In this document: positions 30,162 to 40,639 of the stretch, piece by piece
How positions within the stretch are numbered: position 1 is the first letter of the stretch
How the letters are laid out: the number at the start of each line of letters is the position of its first letter
Assembly (NCBI GenBank): GCA_002867475.1
Contig: PKTL01000069.1
Location: 1-64,000, forward strand
Length of the DNA: 64,000 nt
Direction: 5' to 3'
Origin: Candidatus Woesearchaeota archaeon
GTDB taxonomy: Archaea; Nanobdellota; Nanobdellia; Woesearchaeales; BM511
Position numbers and translations under genes: made by a program
The notes under the pieces: model-generated
What the model saw: the letters and a program-made list of their open reading frames with translations, nothing else
Database searches by the model: none
Told to the model about the DNA's origin: nothing

Positions 30162-30899
30162 ATGGTATTAATTACATATATAGCTATATTTGTTCTAGTC
30201 TTTATCCTTTCAGGCATAAAGGTAGTGAACCAATATGAAAGAGGAGTTAAATTTACATTAGGTAAATATAGCGGACTTATGGATCCAGGATTAAGAATAG
30301 TTATCCCCTTAATCCAATCATGGCAAAGAATAGATATAAGGGTTAAAGCTGTTGATGTTCCTGATCAAGATTGTATAACAAAAGATAACATTTCTGTAAA
30401 TGTGAATGCTATAATATACTATAAGGTTAGTGCTGCAGATAAAGCATTTATCGAAGTTGAAAATTATAGGTTTGCAGTAAGTCAACTGGCACAAACCACT
30501 ATGAGAAACATGGTTGGAGAGGTTGATCTTGATGAACTATTGCAACAAAGAGATGAGATTTCAAATAGGATACAAACAATCATAGACAAAGCAACAGATC
30601 CTTGGGGAATAAAAGTTGATAGCGTAGACTTGAAAGACATCACTTTACCACAAGATATGAAGAGAGTTATTGGTAAGCAAGCCGAAGCTGAAAGAGAAAA
30701 AAGAGCAGTTATCATCAAGGCTGAAGGAGAGGTTGTAGCAGCAAATAATATGGCAAAGGCAGCAAAAACTTTAGCATCTGCTGATGGAGCACTTCATCTT
30801 AGAACTCTTCAAAGCATAAATGATATGAGTAGTGATCAATCGAACACTATTGTTTTCACTATTCCTTTAGAGATCTTAAGGGCATTCGGCAAGAAATAA
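30162..30899 (+). CDS. SPFH/band 7 (stomatin-like) protein
   Basis: VNQYERGVKFTLGKYSGLMDPGLRIVIPLIQ...VDVPDQDCITKDNISVNVNAIIYYKV. Confidence 0.95.
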   Translation: MVLITYIAIFVLVFILSGIKVVNQYERGVKFTLGKYSGLMDPGLRIVIPLIQSWQRIDIRVKAVDVPDQDCITKDNISVNVNAIIYYKVSAADKAFIEVENYRFAVSQLAQTTMRNMVGEVDLDELLQQRDEISNRIQTIIDKATDPWGIKVDSVDLKDITLPQDMKRVIGKQAEAEREKRAVIIKAEGEVVAANNMAKAAKTLASADGALHLRTLQSINDMSSDQSNTIVFTIPLEILRAFGKK

Positions 30900-30984
30900 T
30901 CTCGCTTAATTTTCTTTTATTTTTTATCTTTTTCTACTTTAAAATAACAAACTATTTAAACCTATTAATCCAGAAAGTTATTGG

Positions 30985-32127
30985 ATGGGTGCAGGGACTA
31001 GTATAATTGAAATGTTTCCTTTGACTAAAGAGGAAATAATAATAACCTTATCAGATACATATTCTACTTTTGAAGAACATGATTTTGATATATATGAATA
31101 TCCTTACATAGTTGAAATGTTAAAGAATAGATCTAAAACACAGACATTTGAACTGGATAAAAGATCTATGTTGGATGATATTGGTATGTTCGCAAATTAC
31201 TTGCTTGATGCCCCAAAAAATTATTCCGAAATAATTTCTGATTACTTGAAAAAAGACCATCCTGATTTTGTTCTTAGAAAAGCGTTAGCTCACATGTTTG
31301 CCGCTTCTCTTTACATACAAGATATAAGTAATGAACCTATTCAAGCAGTTGAATTTACACAATTTAATAATCCTGATGATTTTGATGAAAGATTGCTTGA
31401 GGCAAAAATAGTGATTGGAAATCTTGATCGATTTGAAAATGAAAAAAAATTACCTTTTTCCAATTATATTCAAACACTTAACACCATACTTGAAAATGAA
31501 CTTTATCTGCTAACTGGAAGTGATGCAAGAGAATTCTACCTTAGAAAAGCAGAAAGATTGAAAGAAAAAGGGATCTGTACATTGTTTGATAAAGAGTTGG
31601 AATCTGAAAGCTATCATGAATTCAAGAATGGTGAAATCATTAGAAATGGAAACGATTTTCTCAAACGATATGCTTCAGAGGATAGTTGGAATATAAAATC
31701 TGAAAATGAGGATGTGGTGCCGCGATTGAAAGAATTATTATTTTCACATTATGAAAACATGGGATGTAACCTTGATAGATTGGATGATGAAGAAGTTTTT
31801 GAATATTATTCTAATTCTGCAAAAGCTTTCTTATTTTTATCAGGATTTGAAAAACGATCAAGTATTGATTCTTATGTTAAAAGCGCTGAAAAAGCATTGG
31901 ATGCTATAACTGAAGGGATAAGGTTCAATCCGTTAAGAATGGAATTTTATGATATATTTATCAAGTATAATAAGCTAGGTTTGCCTATTCCTTATGAGGT
32001 TTTGCATGAAGTTGTAGATTCATATGAAGAAGAATTCTCCAATTATGGTTATATGATAACTGATAACAGATCAGCTGATGAATTGAAGGATATAGATGAA
32101 GGCATAAGATTATTAAAAGAGGCTTAA
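30985..32127 (+). CDS. Hypothetical helical protein
   Basis: Intact 380 aa ORF. Confidence 0.5.
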   Translation: MGAGTSIIEMFPLTKEEIIITLSDTYSTFEEHDFDIYEYPYIVEMLKNRSKTQTFELDKRSMLDDIGMFANYLLDAPKNYSEIISDYLKKDHPDFVLRKALAHMFAASLYIQDISNEPIQAVEFTQFNNPDDFDERLLEAKIVIGNLDRFENEKKLPFSNYIQTLNTILENELYLLTGSDAREFYLRKAERLKEKGICTLFDKELESESYHEFKNGEIIRNGNDFLKRYASEDSWNIKSENEDVVPRLKELLFSHYENMGCNLDRLDDEEVFEYYSNSAKAFLFLSGFEKRSSIDSYVKSAEKALDAITEGIRFNPLRMEFYDIFIKYNKLGLPIPYEVLHEVVDSYEEEFSNYGYMITDNRSADELKDIDEGIRLLKEA

Positions 32128-32709
32128 TAAAGTCAATATCACGCCGCTAATTAAAGGTATACTGAGGTTATCATCTATCCTGTATTTGAATTCTACAGCT
32201 TCTAGAACCATTGCAAATAGGCTTGCTATAAATGCGTGAATCATTGGCACAACAACGCTTGCAGCAAGGGTTGAAAATATGATTCCAGCAATTGTTCCTT
32301 CAATCAATTTTTTCTCATTGAATATCTTTATTGAAGTCTTTCCATATTTCAATCCTATCAATGGACTTATAGAATCTCCAACTGAAAGTATTAGGATGCT
32401 TGCAGTAACTATATCTTTATTGAAACCAAATATTATCATCGTCAAAAAGCTGCCGATTAAGAAATTTAAAGCACCAAGGCCTTCATATTTAATATCTGGT
32501 CTTTCAAAATGCCTTATAAAAAAATTGATATATTTGATTTTCTTTTTCTTATGTATAAGTATAACTATTGATGCTGCAATTATTGCAAAAAATATGTCTC
32601 TTGGCCCGATATGCTCAAAATAATATAAAACTGCCAAGACCAATCCAAACAATAGGTGGAAAATTTGTCTTTTTATTTCCAGATGTATTTTTCCAGATAT
32701 TTGAACCAC
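32113..32709 (-). CDS. Dolichol kinase/phosphatidate cytidylyltransferase-like membrane protein
   Basis: EIKRQIFHLLFGL..., LSVGDSISPLIGLKYGKT...KLIEGTIAGI. Confidence 0.75.
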   Translation of the reverse strand: MVQISGKIHLEIKRQIFHLLFGLVLAVLYYFEHIGPRDIFFAIIAASIVILIHKKKKIKYINFFIRHFERPDIKYEGLGALNFLIGSFLTMIIFGFNKDIVTASILILSVGDSISPLIGLKYGKTSIKIFNEKKLIEGTIAGIIFSTLAASVVVPMIHAFIASLFAMVLEAVEFKYRIDDNLSIPLISGVILTLLSLF

Positions 32710-33278
32710 CCATATCTTTTTTCTAGTAATAATATTCCTTCTCCTATAACAAGACCTATAAGAACTCCATATATCACATCACTAAAATAATGCACACCTA
32801 AATACAATCTTGATAATCCAACCATGACACCAATAAAAATCCATAGACGCTTATGATGTGAAAATGTATTATCAAGTATAGGTATCATAGCAAATATTAT
32901 TGCTGTGTGAAGTGAAGGAAAACTATAATCTATAAGATTGAAAAATATGACTAATTCGATCCCGTTTGGTCTAGGTCTCATAACAAGAAATTTGAAATAA
33001 TAAACAACAAGTAACGTCAATATCAATGAAGTTAGTATTGCTATTGACCATTTGTGATCTTTTTTTATCGCAAGCATTGATATAGTCACTACTAATATAA
33101 AACCAACAATTATTGAGATATTACTAAAAAAAGAGAATATTATATCAAATAAAGAATTGTGTGTCTTTAGCATTAACTCACTTACAACACCATCAAATAA
33201 GAATGATAAAGGCGTTAATAATATCGTTGCTAGATAGAAATATTGCTTGTTTTCATTCCTTAAAATGGTTGCGTTCAT
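32673..33278 (-). CDS. PAP2-family phosphatase
   Basis: KFLVMRPRPNG, SFPSLHTAIIFA, LYLGVHYFSDVIYG. Confidence 0.9.
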   Translation of the reverse strand: MNATILRNENKQYFYLATILLTPLSFLFDGVVSELMLKTHNSLFDIIFSFFSNISIIVGFILVVTISMLAIKKDHKWSIAILTSLILTLLVVYYFKFLVMRPRPNGIELVIFFNLIDYSFPSLHTAIIFAMIPILDNTFSHHKRLWIFIGVMVGLSRLYLGVHYFSDVIYGVLIGLVIGEGILLLEKRYGWFKYLEKYIWK

Positions 33279-33850
33279 TTTTCCCTCTTATTATATATGA
33301 AATAAACTATTGCGAGTATAATTATTGCTATTATGCTTATGATATTGAAATATTTATCTATGAAATTTTGTATGGCAACGCCATAAAGCATCAATAGTGT
33401 TGCTACTATAAAAAACCTCGCACCTCTGCTGATTGAGCTTACAATGATGAATTTTTTAAAATCTATATAGAAAACCCCTGCCGAAACAGCAAATAGCTTG
33501 TAAGGAAGAGGTGTGAATCCCCCTATAGCCACAGCCAAGGTTTCATATTTCTCATAATAATCATGAACTATATCTATCTTCTTTTTTGAAAACATCTTTT
33601 TTAGTATCGGAAGACCCAAATATTCACCAAGCTTATATCCAACAGCCCCACCTAAAATAGACCCTAGCAAGGTTATGAATGCAAAAAACAAAGCCATTTC
33701 TGGGTTTGCTAAGCAAAGAACTATGAGAAGAAAATCTACAGGAATCGGGAAAAATATTGATTCTATAAATGCCAATATAAATAATCCTACAGGACCTAAT
33801 GGAGCAAATGTATCTTTTGTCCAATCAAGTAAACCATTGACAAATCCCAT
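33275..33850 (-). CDS. DedA/SNARE-associated (VTT) family membrane protein
   Basis: GPVGLFILAFIESIFFPIPVDFLLI...GSILGGAVGYKLGEYLG. Confidence 0.85.
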   Translation of the reverse strand: MGFVNGLLDWTKDTFAPLGPVGLFILAFIESIFFPIPVDFLLIVLCLANPEMALFFAFITLLGSILGGAVGYKLGEYLGLPILKKMFSKKKIDIVHDYYEKYETLAVAIGGFTPLPYKLFAVSAGVFYIDFKKFIIVSSISRGARFFIVATLLMLYGVAIQNFIDKYFNIISIIAIIILAIVYFIYNKREK

Positions 33851-35110
33851 TTATAATACCTCTTTTTTTATTGCTTTAACCCTTTCTTTTACATATGTTT
33901 CTTTTATCAAAAAATTTGCTATCTGAAGAGGTTTAATGAATTTCCTTTCAACCTTTGCATAAAATCTTCCATTTCTTACATAAACATTGTCATGCTTTGC
34001 TCTAAACCTTGTTGAATCTTCAAGTATCTTTGTTGGTGGACCTCTTTTTTCTAATTCTTTTTCTAATTCTTTTCCATCAATAAAAAAATAGAAACATACA
34101 TCTTTTTCTTTATCCCAATTCCAACCTTTCCTTTTGGTCTTGAAATCGTTTCTTTTTAATTCTTTAGCTAGATATTCATATACTTTGACAAGCTTTGCAC
34201 CGACAACATCAGTTTTTCCAGGTAAAGCCTTTGCATAAAATATTATTATTTTTTCATCGTTAGCTTTCTCTTTTTTTATCTTATTAAGGTCAAACTTCTT
34301 TTTCTTGAAGAATTCTTTACTTGGATTCTTTAGGAACTCTTTTGCTTTTTCCTTGAAAAGATCAAACTTTTCTTCTGAAAGTGCAGCTGCTGCATTTCTA
34401 TCTGGTTGTACAGGATCAACAATTATCAAAGGAGATAAAACTTTAGAACTATTAAGATCATTGAAAGGATCATCCAAATGATGTTCTATATCTATTATTT
34501 CTTTGTCTTTCCAATCTTGAGAAGCATTAAGAACATCTAAAAATGAGCCATAATGGATTGTCATTATATCAATTATGTGTCCAGAAAAACCACCTATATA
34601 GCTTTCAGCACCATAAAGATCATTTGCTTTACAGAATTGTTTTAGAAGTCTTATTTCGGATAAAAGTTTATTATTGCTATTCTTTTTTACCCACTCTACA
34701 TGAAAAGGGCTCATATCTGTGACATTTTTTGCCATCTTATAATTATCTATATATAATACTGGCACTAATTCGAATACTAATTTTTTATCAGTGATCTGGA
34801 AATAATCTCTGCTTCCATGAACTTTTTCATAATCAAAATTTCCTTTGAGCGCTTTTTCAAGCTCTTTACTAATATCTTTATTTTCATATTTTTCAAAATT
34901 GAACCGTACAAAAAGATCAACATCATGATCATCTTTGATCAAGGTTCCTTTAGCAACGCTTCCACCAGGAACGCAGATTGCATCGATTTTTTTTGATGAT
35001 AATAATTCGTTTAGATCTTTGATGAAAACATTTACCTTCTCAATAAATTTCTTATTGGGTTCAAGTGTTTTCGAAACCTCTTTCAACATCCCTGCTAGTC
35101 CCATAGACAT
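33851..35110 (-). CDS. cca: Archaeal (class I) CCA-adding enzyme
   Basis: PGGSVAKGTLIKDDHDVDLFVRF, DMSPFHVEWVKK, C-terminal ILEDSTRFRAKHDNVYVRNGRFYAKVERKF. Confidence 0.92.
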   Translation of the reverse strand: MSMGLAGMLKEVSKTLEPNKKFIEKVNVFIKDLNELLSSKKIDAICVPGGSVAKGTLIKDDHDVDLFVRFNFEKYENKDISKELEKALKGNFDYEKVHGSRDYFQITDKKLVFELVPVLYIDNYKMAKNVTDMSPFHVEWVKKNSNNKLLSEIRLLKQFCKANDLYGAESYIGGFSGHIIDIMTIHYGSFLDVLNASQDWKDKEIIDIEHHLDDPFNDLNSSKVLSPLIIVDPVQPDRNAAAALSEEKFDLFKEKAKEFLKNPSKEFFKKKKFDLNKIKKEKANDEKIIIFYAKALPGKTDVVGAKLVKVYEYLAKELKRNDFKTKRKGWNWDKEKDVCFYFFIDGKELEKELEKRGPPTKILEDSTRFRAKHDNVYVRNGRFYAKVERKFIKPLQIANFLIKETYVKERVKAIKKEVL

Positions 35111-35220
35111 TTTTGTTAGTGCATCTATTTATATAGTCTTTGAAAATGAACTTATTTCCCTCTTTGCTCCACCAAAAGCTTTATAAACCAGTAATCATCA
35201 AAAATAATCTAGGTGGGAAC

Positions 35221-36633
35221 ATGATAAAAAAGAGCATTCCTTTAATGATATTCTTTCTTTTAATTATGAGTATCTCTTTTGCAGATGTAAATGTAGAGAT
35301 AACTCCAATAACTGATGTGATATTTGAAGATGAAGTTGCATTATTTGAGCTTAAGATCATAAATACTGATTCTTTTGAGCACTATTTTGAGCGACCTTCA
35401 ACATATCAAGTCGATTGGGTCACTTACACATCTCCAGGTTCCATAGTTGTTCCTGCAAATAGCATTCAAATATTTAATCTTACACTAGATCCTAAAATCA
35501 CAGTGAGGCCAGGTCAACAAGAAGTCCTTGTGTCATTCAAGTCTCCAAATCTTGATGACTCAATTGATGAGAACATTCTTGTCCTTGTTAAATCCTTGAA
35601 TCAAATAGCTCCTGAGTATAAGATATCTATTGCTCTTGGTGCTGATGCCCCTTATGATGTTGATCCTAGAGAAAAGCTTCCAGTGACTGTTTATTTAAGA
35701 AATAGGAATCCCATCAATATAGCTAATCTAACAATCTCTATAAAAAGTGATCTCATTGAGAGAGAAGTAAGTTTTCCATTTGAACCTATGGAAGAAAAGA
35801 CTGAGAAGATAATGTTTGATCTTGATAGATATCAAGTGCCTACTGAAGATGAGATTTCTGTTGAAGTTGTCATTAACAATAAAACTTTCAACCAGAAAAC
35901 TTTACCTATAAGAGTGATTGAATATTCTGATCTTGAAGAAAAAGTTATTATGAAGGAGTCTTTGTTGAAGACCACTTGGGCTATAGAATTGACAAATGAA
36001 GGTAATGTTGTAAATAATGGAGGGTATCTTTTCCCTGTTACTAAATTAAGTAACCTTTTCACTTCAACAGAGCCTGAGACTGAACTTATTAAAGGTGATG
36101 AGCAATATAGAAATTTTAATCTTGTCTTTGAACCTTTAGACACTCAAACAATATATGTTGAGACTAATTATAGAAGTATACTTTATACTCTTATTATTAT
36201 AATATTGTCTGTGACAGCTTATTACTTGTATAGAAGTCCAATAGTCTTAAAGAAAAGAATCATACCTATACATGGAGAAGATGGCGCTGTTAATGAGTTC
36301 CACATAAGGCTTCTTGTAATGAACAGGACAAAACAACCTGTTGAGAATATCAGCATTACGGAGATTGTACCAAAGATTGTTAGTGTGGTAAAAGAGCATG
36401 ATATCGGAACAATTGAGCCTTCTAAAGTTATCAAGCATGATAAGAAAGGGACATTACTTAAATGGGAGATAAATTATCTTGAACCTTTTGAAGAAAGGAT
36501 AATTACTTTCAAGATTATTTCAAAGCTAGGTATTGTTGGAAGTATGGTTCTTCCTAAGACAAAAGCTAAGTTTGAGACAAGCAAAGGACATCATAGGATA
36601 ACTTATTCTGGAAAAGAATCATTAAAGATTTAA
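35221..36633 (+). CDS. Secreted/membrane-anchored protein with Ig-like repeats (ORF track start 35140)
   Basis: Signal peptide from ATG 35221 after GGTGG; C-terminal TM then cytosolic domain. Confidence 0.7.
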   Translation: MIKKSIPLMIFFLLIMSISFADVNVEITPITDVIFEDEVALFELKIINTDSFEHYFERPSTYQVDWVTYTSPGSIVVPANSIQIFNLTLDPKITVRPGQQEVLVSFKSPNLDDSIDENILVLVKSLNQIAPEYKISIALGADAPYDVDPREKLPVTVYLRNRNPINIANLTISIKSDLIEREVSFPFEPMEEKTEKIMFDLDRYQVPTEDEISVEVVINNKTFNQKTLPIRVIEYSDLEEKVIMKESLLKTTWAIELTNEGNVVNNGGYLFPVTKLSNLFTSTEPETELIKGDEQYRNFNLVFEPLDTQTIYVETNYRSILYTLIIIILSVTAYYLYRSPIVLKKRIIPIHGEDGAVNEFHIRLLVMNRTKQPVENISITEIVPKIVSVVKEHDIGTIEPSKVIKHDKKGTLLKWEINYLEPFEERIITFKIISKLGIVGSMVLPKTKAKFETSKGHHRITYSGKESLKI

Positions 36634-36683
36634 TGATACTTTTTTACATAAATTTTTTAAATAGTTCATGTTGAGTAAATCAT

Positions 36684-37319
36684 ATGGAAAAAATAAAATC
36701 ATATTATAAAAAAAATAAAGGAAAATCTTTATTGATTGGTCTTTTCATAGTTATTGTTAGCCTTATATTGATCAATAACCTTGTTAAACCAGCATATCCT
36801 GATGTTTATGTACCAAGGCCTGTTGAAGGTAATGCTGACGCGAAAGTTACACTGACAGAATTTAGCGATTATGAATGTCCTGCGTGTAAAGTTGCTTATT
36901 TTGATGTTCAAAGACTTCTTGATGAATATTCTGATGATATCAAGATAGAATACAAGCATCTTCCATTAAGATCGATTCACCCTTATGCTCAAAAAGCTGC
37001 TGAAGCTGCTGAATGCGCTAATGATCAAGGCAAGTTTTGGGAATATACAGACTTATTATTTAAGAATAGTCCTGAGCTTTCCAAGACACACCTAAAGGTC
37101 TATGCTGAAGAGACAGGCTTGAATAAGAGCTTTGAAGCATGTCTTGAGAGTGGTTCGAAGGAAAAGGTTGTAGAAACTGATTTTAGGGAAGCTTTACGTC
37201 TTGGAATACAAGGAACGCCGACATTCTTTGTGAATGGGGAGCAGATGACTTATGTTAATGGAATGACAAGATATGACATCTTAAAGAAAATGATCGAGGA
37301 TGAATTATCTTCATCTTGA
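36684..37319 (+). CDS. DsbA-like thioredoxin-fold protein
   Basis: N-terminal TM, DYECPACKVAYFDV active site, GIQGTPTFFVNGEQM. Confidence 0.92.
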   Translation: MEKIKSYYKKNKGKSLLIGLFIVIVSLILINNLVKPAYPDVYVPRPVEGNADAKVTLTEFSDYECPACKVAYFDVQRLLDEYSDDIKIEYKHLPLRSIHPYAQKAAEAAECANDQGKFWEYTDLLFKNSPELSKTHLKVYAEETGLNKSFEACLESGSKEKVVETDFREALRLGIQGTPTFFVNGEQMTYVNGMTRYDILKKMIEDELSSS

Positions 37320-37390
37320 TTTATTTTTTGACACTTCTTTAAAGTAGTATAAATAAAAAGATTTATATTAAAGTTATAACTTGATTACTT

Positions 37391-38395
37391 ATGCAACCAA
37401 TAACTCAACTAATAGAAACAGCAAAACATTTGTTCGGATCAGGACATGATTCAAAAGAAATACTCCAACTTGAAGATGATATTGCTCACATGAAGTCAGC
37501 ATATGAAAAGACTAATTCTCATGAAGCTAGACGTGCTCAAGCATTAGTACAGATAGCTGAAGATGAACTTATATTCAAGAAAAGAAATTTTCTTGCATCA
37601 AAAGGAAAAAAATATAATGGTCTCGAAACAGTCCTTAAGATGTATGACTTGGGAAACCTTCGAGGCGTGCAAGACCTATTATCCATAAATCCTGAAGTTT
37701 TTCATTTAGGAACTCGTAGAAATTTTGATCTATATTCAATAGTTGCTAAAGAAAGCCCTCATTTTTTAGAAAACCTTGCAAAGATGGCAAGTGTTGAAGA
37801 TTCAGCATTAATAATGGGTATAGATACGGGTTTTGGAAATAGAAAAGAAGAAATCGAAAATGAAGGTTATGAAATTTCTGCAAGAGATGAAATTTTTCTA
37901 TCAAGTAGAGAATATGAAAATGTTGATAACTCTCTAGGTTACGCTTTTTGCAGTTTGAAAAAAGTTAAAGGAACTTTTGACTATAACAGTAATTCATTAG
38001 TGCTTTTAGGAAAGAAAGAAGATCTTACTGACGAACTTTTGTCAGATCACATAGCATTAAGATGGACTGATAAAGAAATTGAAAATGTTTCTTTCGACAG
38101 ATTTTTAGGTGAAGAAAAATGGATAACTCCTCCTTCTATAGAAGAAGAAAAAGCGATAATTCAGATGACTGAAGCTTACACAGTACATCTTCTACAAAAC
38201 GGGTATAAAGGAGAAAGAAGAGATCCATTCCAATCAATGATGGATGGAGCTTTTGGAATTAGAAAATACAATCCTCCTAGCGTTTCAAAAGAAGGAACAT
38301 ATGGCATTAGACTTGATGACGTTAAAGATTTTATAGAAACTATTCATTTGACAAACAAGGTAGTTGACCATCTTAAAAGATATGACGCTATCTAA
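37391..38395 (+). CDS. Hypothetical protein
   Basis: Intact ORF. Confidence 0.5.
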   Translation: MQPITQLIETAKHLFGSGHDSKEILQLEDDIAHMKSAYEKTNSHEARRAQALVQIAEDELIFKKRNFLASKGKKYNGLETVLKMYDLGNLRGVQDLLSINPEVFHLGTRRNFDLYSIVAKESPHFLENLAKMASVEDSALIMGIDTGFGNRKEEIENEGYEISARDEIFLSSREYENVDNSLGYAFCSLKKVKGTFDYNSNSLVLLGKKEDLTDELLSDHIALRWTDKEIENVSFDRFLGEEKWITPPSIEEEKAIIQMTEAYTVHLLQNGYKGERRDPFQSMMDGAFGIRKYNPPSVSKEGTYGIRLDDVKDFIETIHLTNKVVDHLKRYDAI

Positions 38396-38472
38396 TTTTT
38401 ATTTTTTTTATTAAACTTAATTCTCAGTAAATTTTATAAAGGAGATAAATTTCCAAATATTAACATTCACAT

Positions 38473-38582
38473 GCTGCGATGGGACAATCTGGTACTCCAC
38501 CGGCCTTGAGATTAAAAACAAGGTTTTTATACGAGTTAGCCGGCTTGCTTTGCATATCCCGGTTCAAATCCGGGTCGCAGCG
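38473..38582 (+). tRNA. tRNA-Ser (TGA) with intron at 37/38 (about 38511..38537)
   Basis: Acceptor GCTGCGA/TCGCAGC, anticodon arm CCGGC-CTTGAG[intron]A-GCCGG, long variable arm, T arm CCCGGTTCAAATCCGGG, G73. Confidence 0.85.
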
Positions 38583-38642
38583 CATTTTTTCTAATAATTT
38601 AAAATAGAATTTTTTATTAATAACTTAAATAAATTGTATATT

Positions 38643-39101
38643 ATGATTAAGATCAAATATGAAAACATTCTTGTTCCGATCCTTGTTGGAATTGTAATGA
38701 ATTTGGTCAATTCAAACTTTTTGAAATTATTGTTTCATTATTTTCCCATAACTTTGGTCTGGACCTTTGGAAAGGGTGCTTGGTGGCTTTATGTGCCTTG
38801 GTACATCCAAATTTTATATGTGGGTATCGCAGCACCCGTGTTTGAAGAGTTGATATTTAGAAATCTTATTTTCAATTGGTTCTTGAAAAAGAAATATTTC
38901 ACTTATGGCCTTATTATTTCAAGTGTATTATTTGGCTTTTGGCATATGGTTTCAGGCTGGGGAATCCTTAAAGCTATAGATATGATCTTTGTGGGGATAA
39001 TATTTGCTTTAATATATAATAAATATGGATTTAAAGGATCTCTAATAGCTCACCTTTCAAATAATTGGTTATCCTTGTTTTTTTTACTTGTCTTAAATTA
39101 G
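38643..39101 (+). CDS. CPBP-family intramembrane metalloprotease
   Basis: FEELIFRNLIFN, FGFWHM, HLSNNW motifs (ORF track start 38634). Confidence 0.85.
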   Translation: MIKIKYENILVPILVGIVMNLVNSNFLKLLFHYFPITLVWTFGKGAWWLYVPWYIQILYVGIAAPVFEELIFRNLIFNWFLKKKYFTYGLIISSVLFGFWHMVSGWGILKAIDMIFVGIIFALIYNKYGFKGSLIAHLSNNWLSLFFLLVLN

Positions 39102-39265
39102 CGAGCCTAACCGAAAAAATTGCAAAAATACGTTTTTAAAAGTTACGCAATGTTTATAAATAAACTTATAAAAAACAGAAACCTTTATAAATAATGACAT
39201 AACTTTCTTTTTAAAAGTTAGGGTTTATAGAGATATAACTCTCTATATTGCAGGGGGTAGCAACC

Positions 39266-40207
39266 ATGTCAAGAGATGATCATTACGTAAAAAAATGCCC
39301 AGAATGTGGCGGTATAAACTTATTCTGGAACAAAGATAAAGGAGAAATAATCTGTCGAGACTGCGGACTAGTCGTAGAAGAGAAAATGGTTGAATTCGGC
39401 CAGGAATGGAGAGAATTCGACGGAGACGACGCAGACAAGAGAAGAAGAACAGGAGCTCCAATAACATACACTCAATACGATAAAGGTTTAGGTACTGAAA
39501 TAGGAAGAAAAGCAGACCTATATGGCCTAGATGGAAAAGGCAAATCAAAATTCTTTAGATTAAGAAAATGGCAATACAGGATAAGTACTGCAATTGAAAG
39601 AAATCTAAAACTAGCACTTGCTGAACTAAAAAGAGTCAGTTCATTCTTGAAGATTCCTAAAAGCGTTGAAGAAGAAGCTGCAAGGATATATACATTAGCT
39701 GTTCAAAGAGGACTTGTTAGAGGAAGAAGTATGGAATCTGTTGTTGCAGGAGCACTTTACGCGGCTTGTAGAAGACATGAAGTTCCAAGAACTCTTGATG
39801 AACTAAGCGAATCAAGTGGTATAGAGAAAAAAGAAGTTGGAAGAACATATAGGTTTATCACAAGAGAACTTCAAATCTCAATAATGCCAAGTAATCCAGC
39901 TGATTACATTCCAAGATTTTCAAGCGCTTTAAAACTTACACCTGAGACTCAAAGTAAATCTATTGAAATTATTGAACAAGCTCAGATCAAGGAGCTTACT
40001 AGCGGTAGAGGTCCAACAGGAATCGCTGCTGCAGGTCTTTACGTTGCAGCTTTGATCAATGGTGAGAAGCGAACACAAAGAGAAGTTGCTGATGTTGCTG
40101 GTGTGACAGAAGTTACTATCAGGAACAGGTATAAGGAACTTCTTGATAAGTTAGATCTTGAGAAAGAGATCAAAAAGACTAAAAAGCGTAAGAAAGGCGA
40201 AGAATAA
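39266..40207 (+). CDS. tfb: Transcription initiation factor TFB
   Basis: CPECGGINLFWNKDKGEIICRDCGLVVEE zinc ribbon, B-finger, two cyclin repeats; ATG 39266. Confidence 0.97.
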   Translation: MSRDDHYVKKCPECGGINLFWNKDKGEIICRDCGLVVEEKMVEFGQEWREFDGDDADKRRRTGAPITYTQYDKGLGTEIGRKADLYGLDGKGKSKFFRLRKWQYRISTAIERNLKLALAELKRVSSFLKIPKSVEEEAARIYTLAVQRGLVRGRSMESVVAGALYAACRRHEVPRTLDELSESSGIEKKEVGRTYRFITRELQISIMPSNPADYIPRFSSALKLTPETQSKSIEIIEQAQIKELTSGRGPTGIAAAGLYVAALINGEKRTQREVADVAGVTEVTIRNRYKELLDKLDLEKEIKKTKKRKKGEE

Positions 40208-40216
40208 GCAAGTAAA

Positions 40217-40639
40217 ATGCTGAAAGTCATTCTTGATACTAATTTTCTTTTTATTCCTTTTCAGTTCAATGTCGATATATTTATTGAGATCGATAGGATT
40301 ATTGAAGAAAAATATGAATTATTCATATTAAAAGAAACTCTTGATGAGCTTGATTTCTTGATAGAAAAAGAAAAGGGTAAAAACAAGCAAAATGCGGTGC
40401 TTGCAAAGAAACTTGCCATGAGTAAAAACATACCTGTTCTTGACGTGTCAAAACAAAAAGACTTATATATTACTGACATTTCCAAAAACAATAAAGTAGA
40501 TGACTTGCTGGTCGCGTTATCCGACAAGGACCACTTGGTGGCTACACTTGATTTAGAACTCAAAAAGAGGATAAGAAAAAAGGGTTCAAAGATTTTATAT
40601 TTAAGATCAAAAGATCATCTCGAGATAGGAGGATTATAA
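40217..40639 (+). CDS. PIN-domain protein (FCF1/Nob1-like)
   Basis: LKVILDTNFLFIPFQFNVDIFIEID...DDLLVALSDKDHLVATLDLELKKRIR. Confidence 0.85.
   Translation: MLKVILDTNFLFIPFQFNVDIFIEIDRIIEEKYELFILKETLDELDFLIEKEKGKNKQNAVLAKKLAMSKNIPVLDVSKQKDLYITDISKNNKVDDLLVALSDKDHLVATLDLELKKRIRKKGSKILYLRSKDHLEIGGL

Noticed and set aside
39128-39206. Repeated TTTATAAATAA-type motifs upstream of tfb
   Set aside because: Best explained as AT-rich promoter sequence/TATA-like boxes; not a distinct repeat family.
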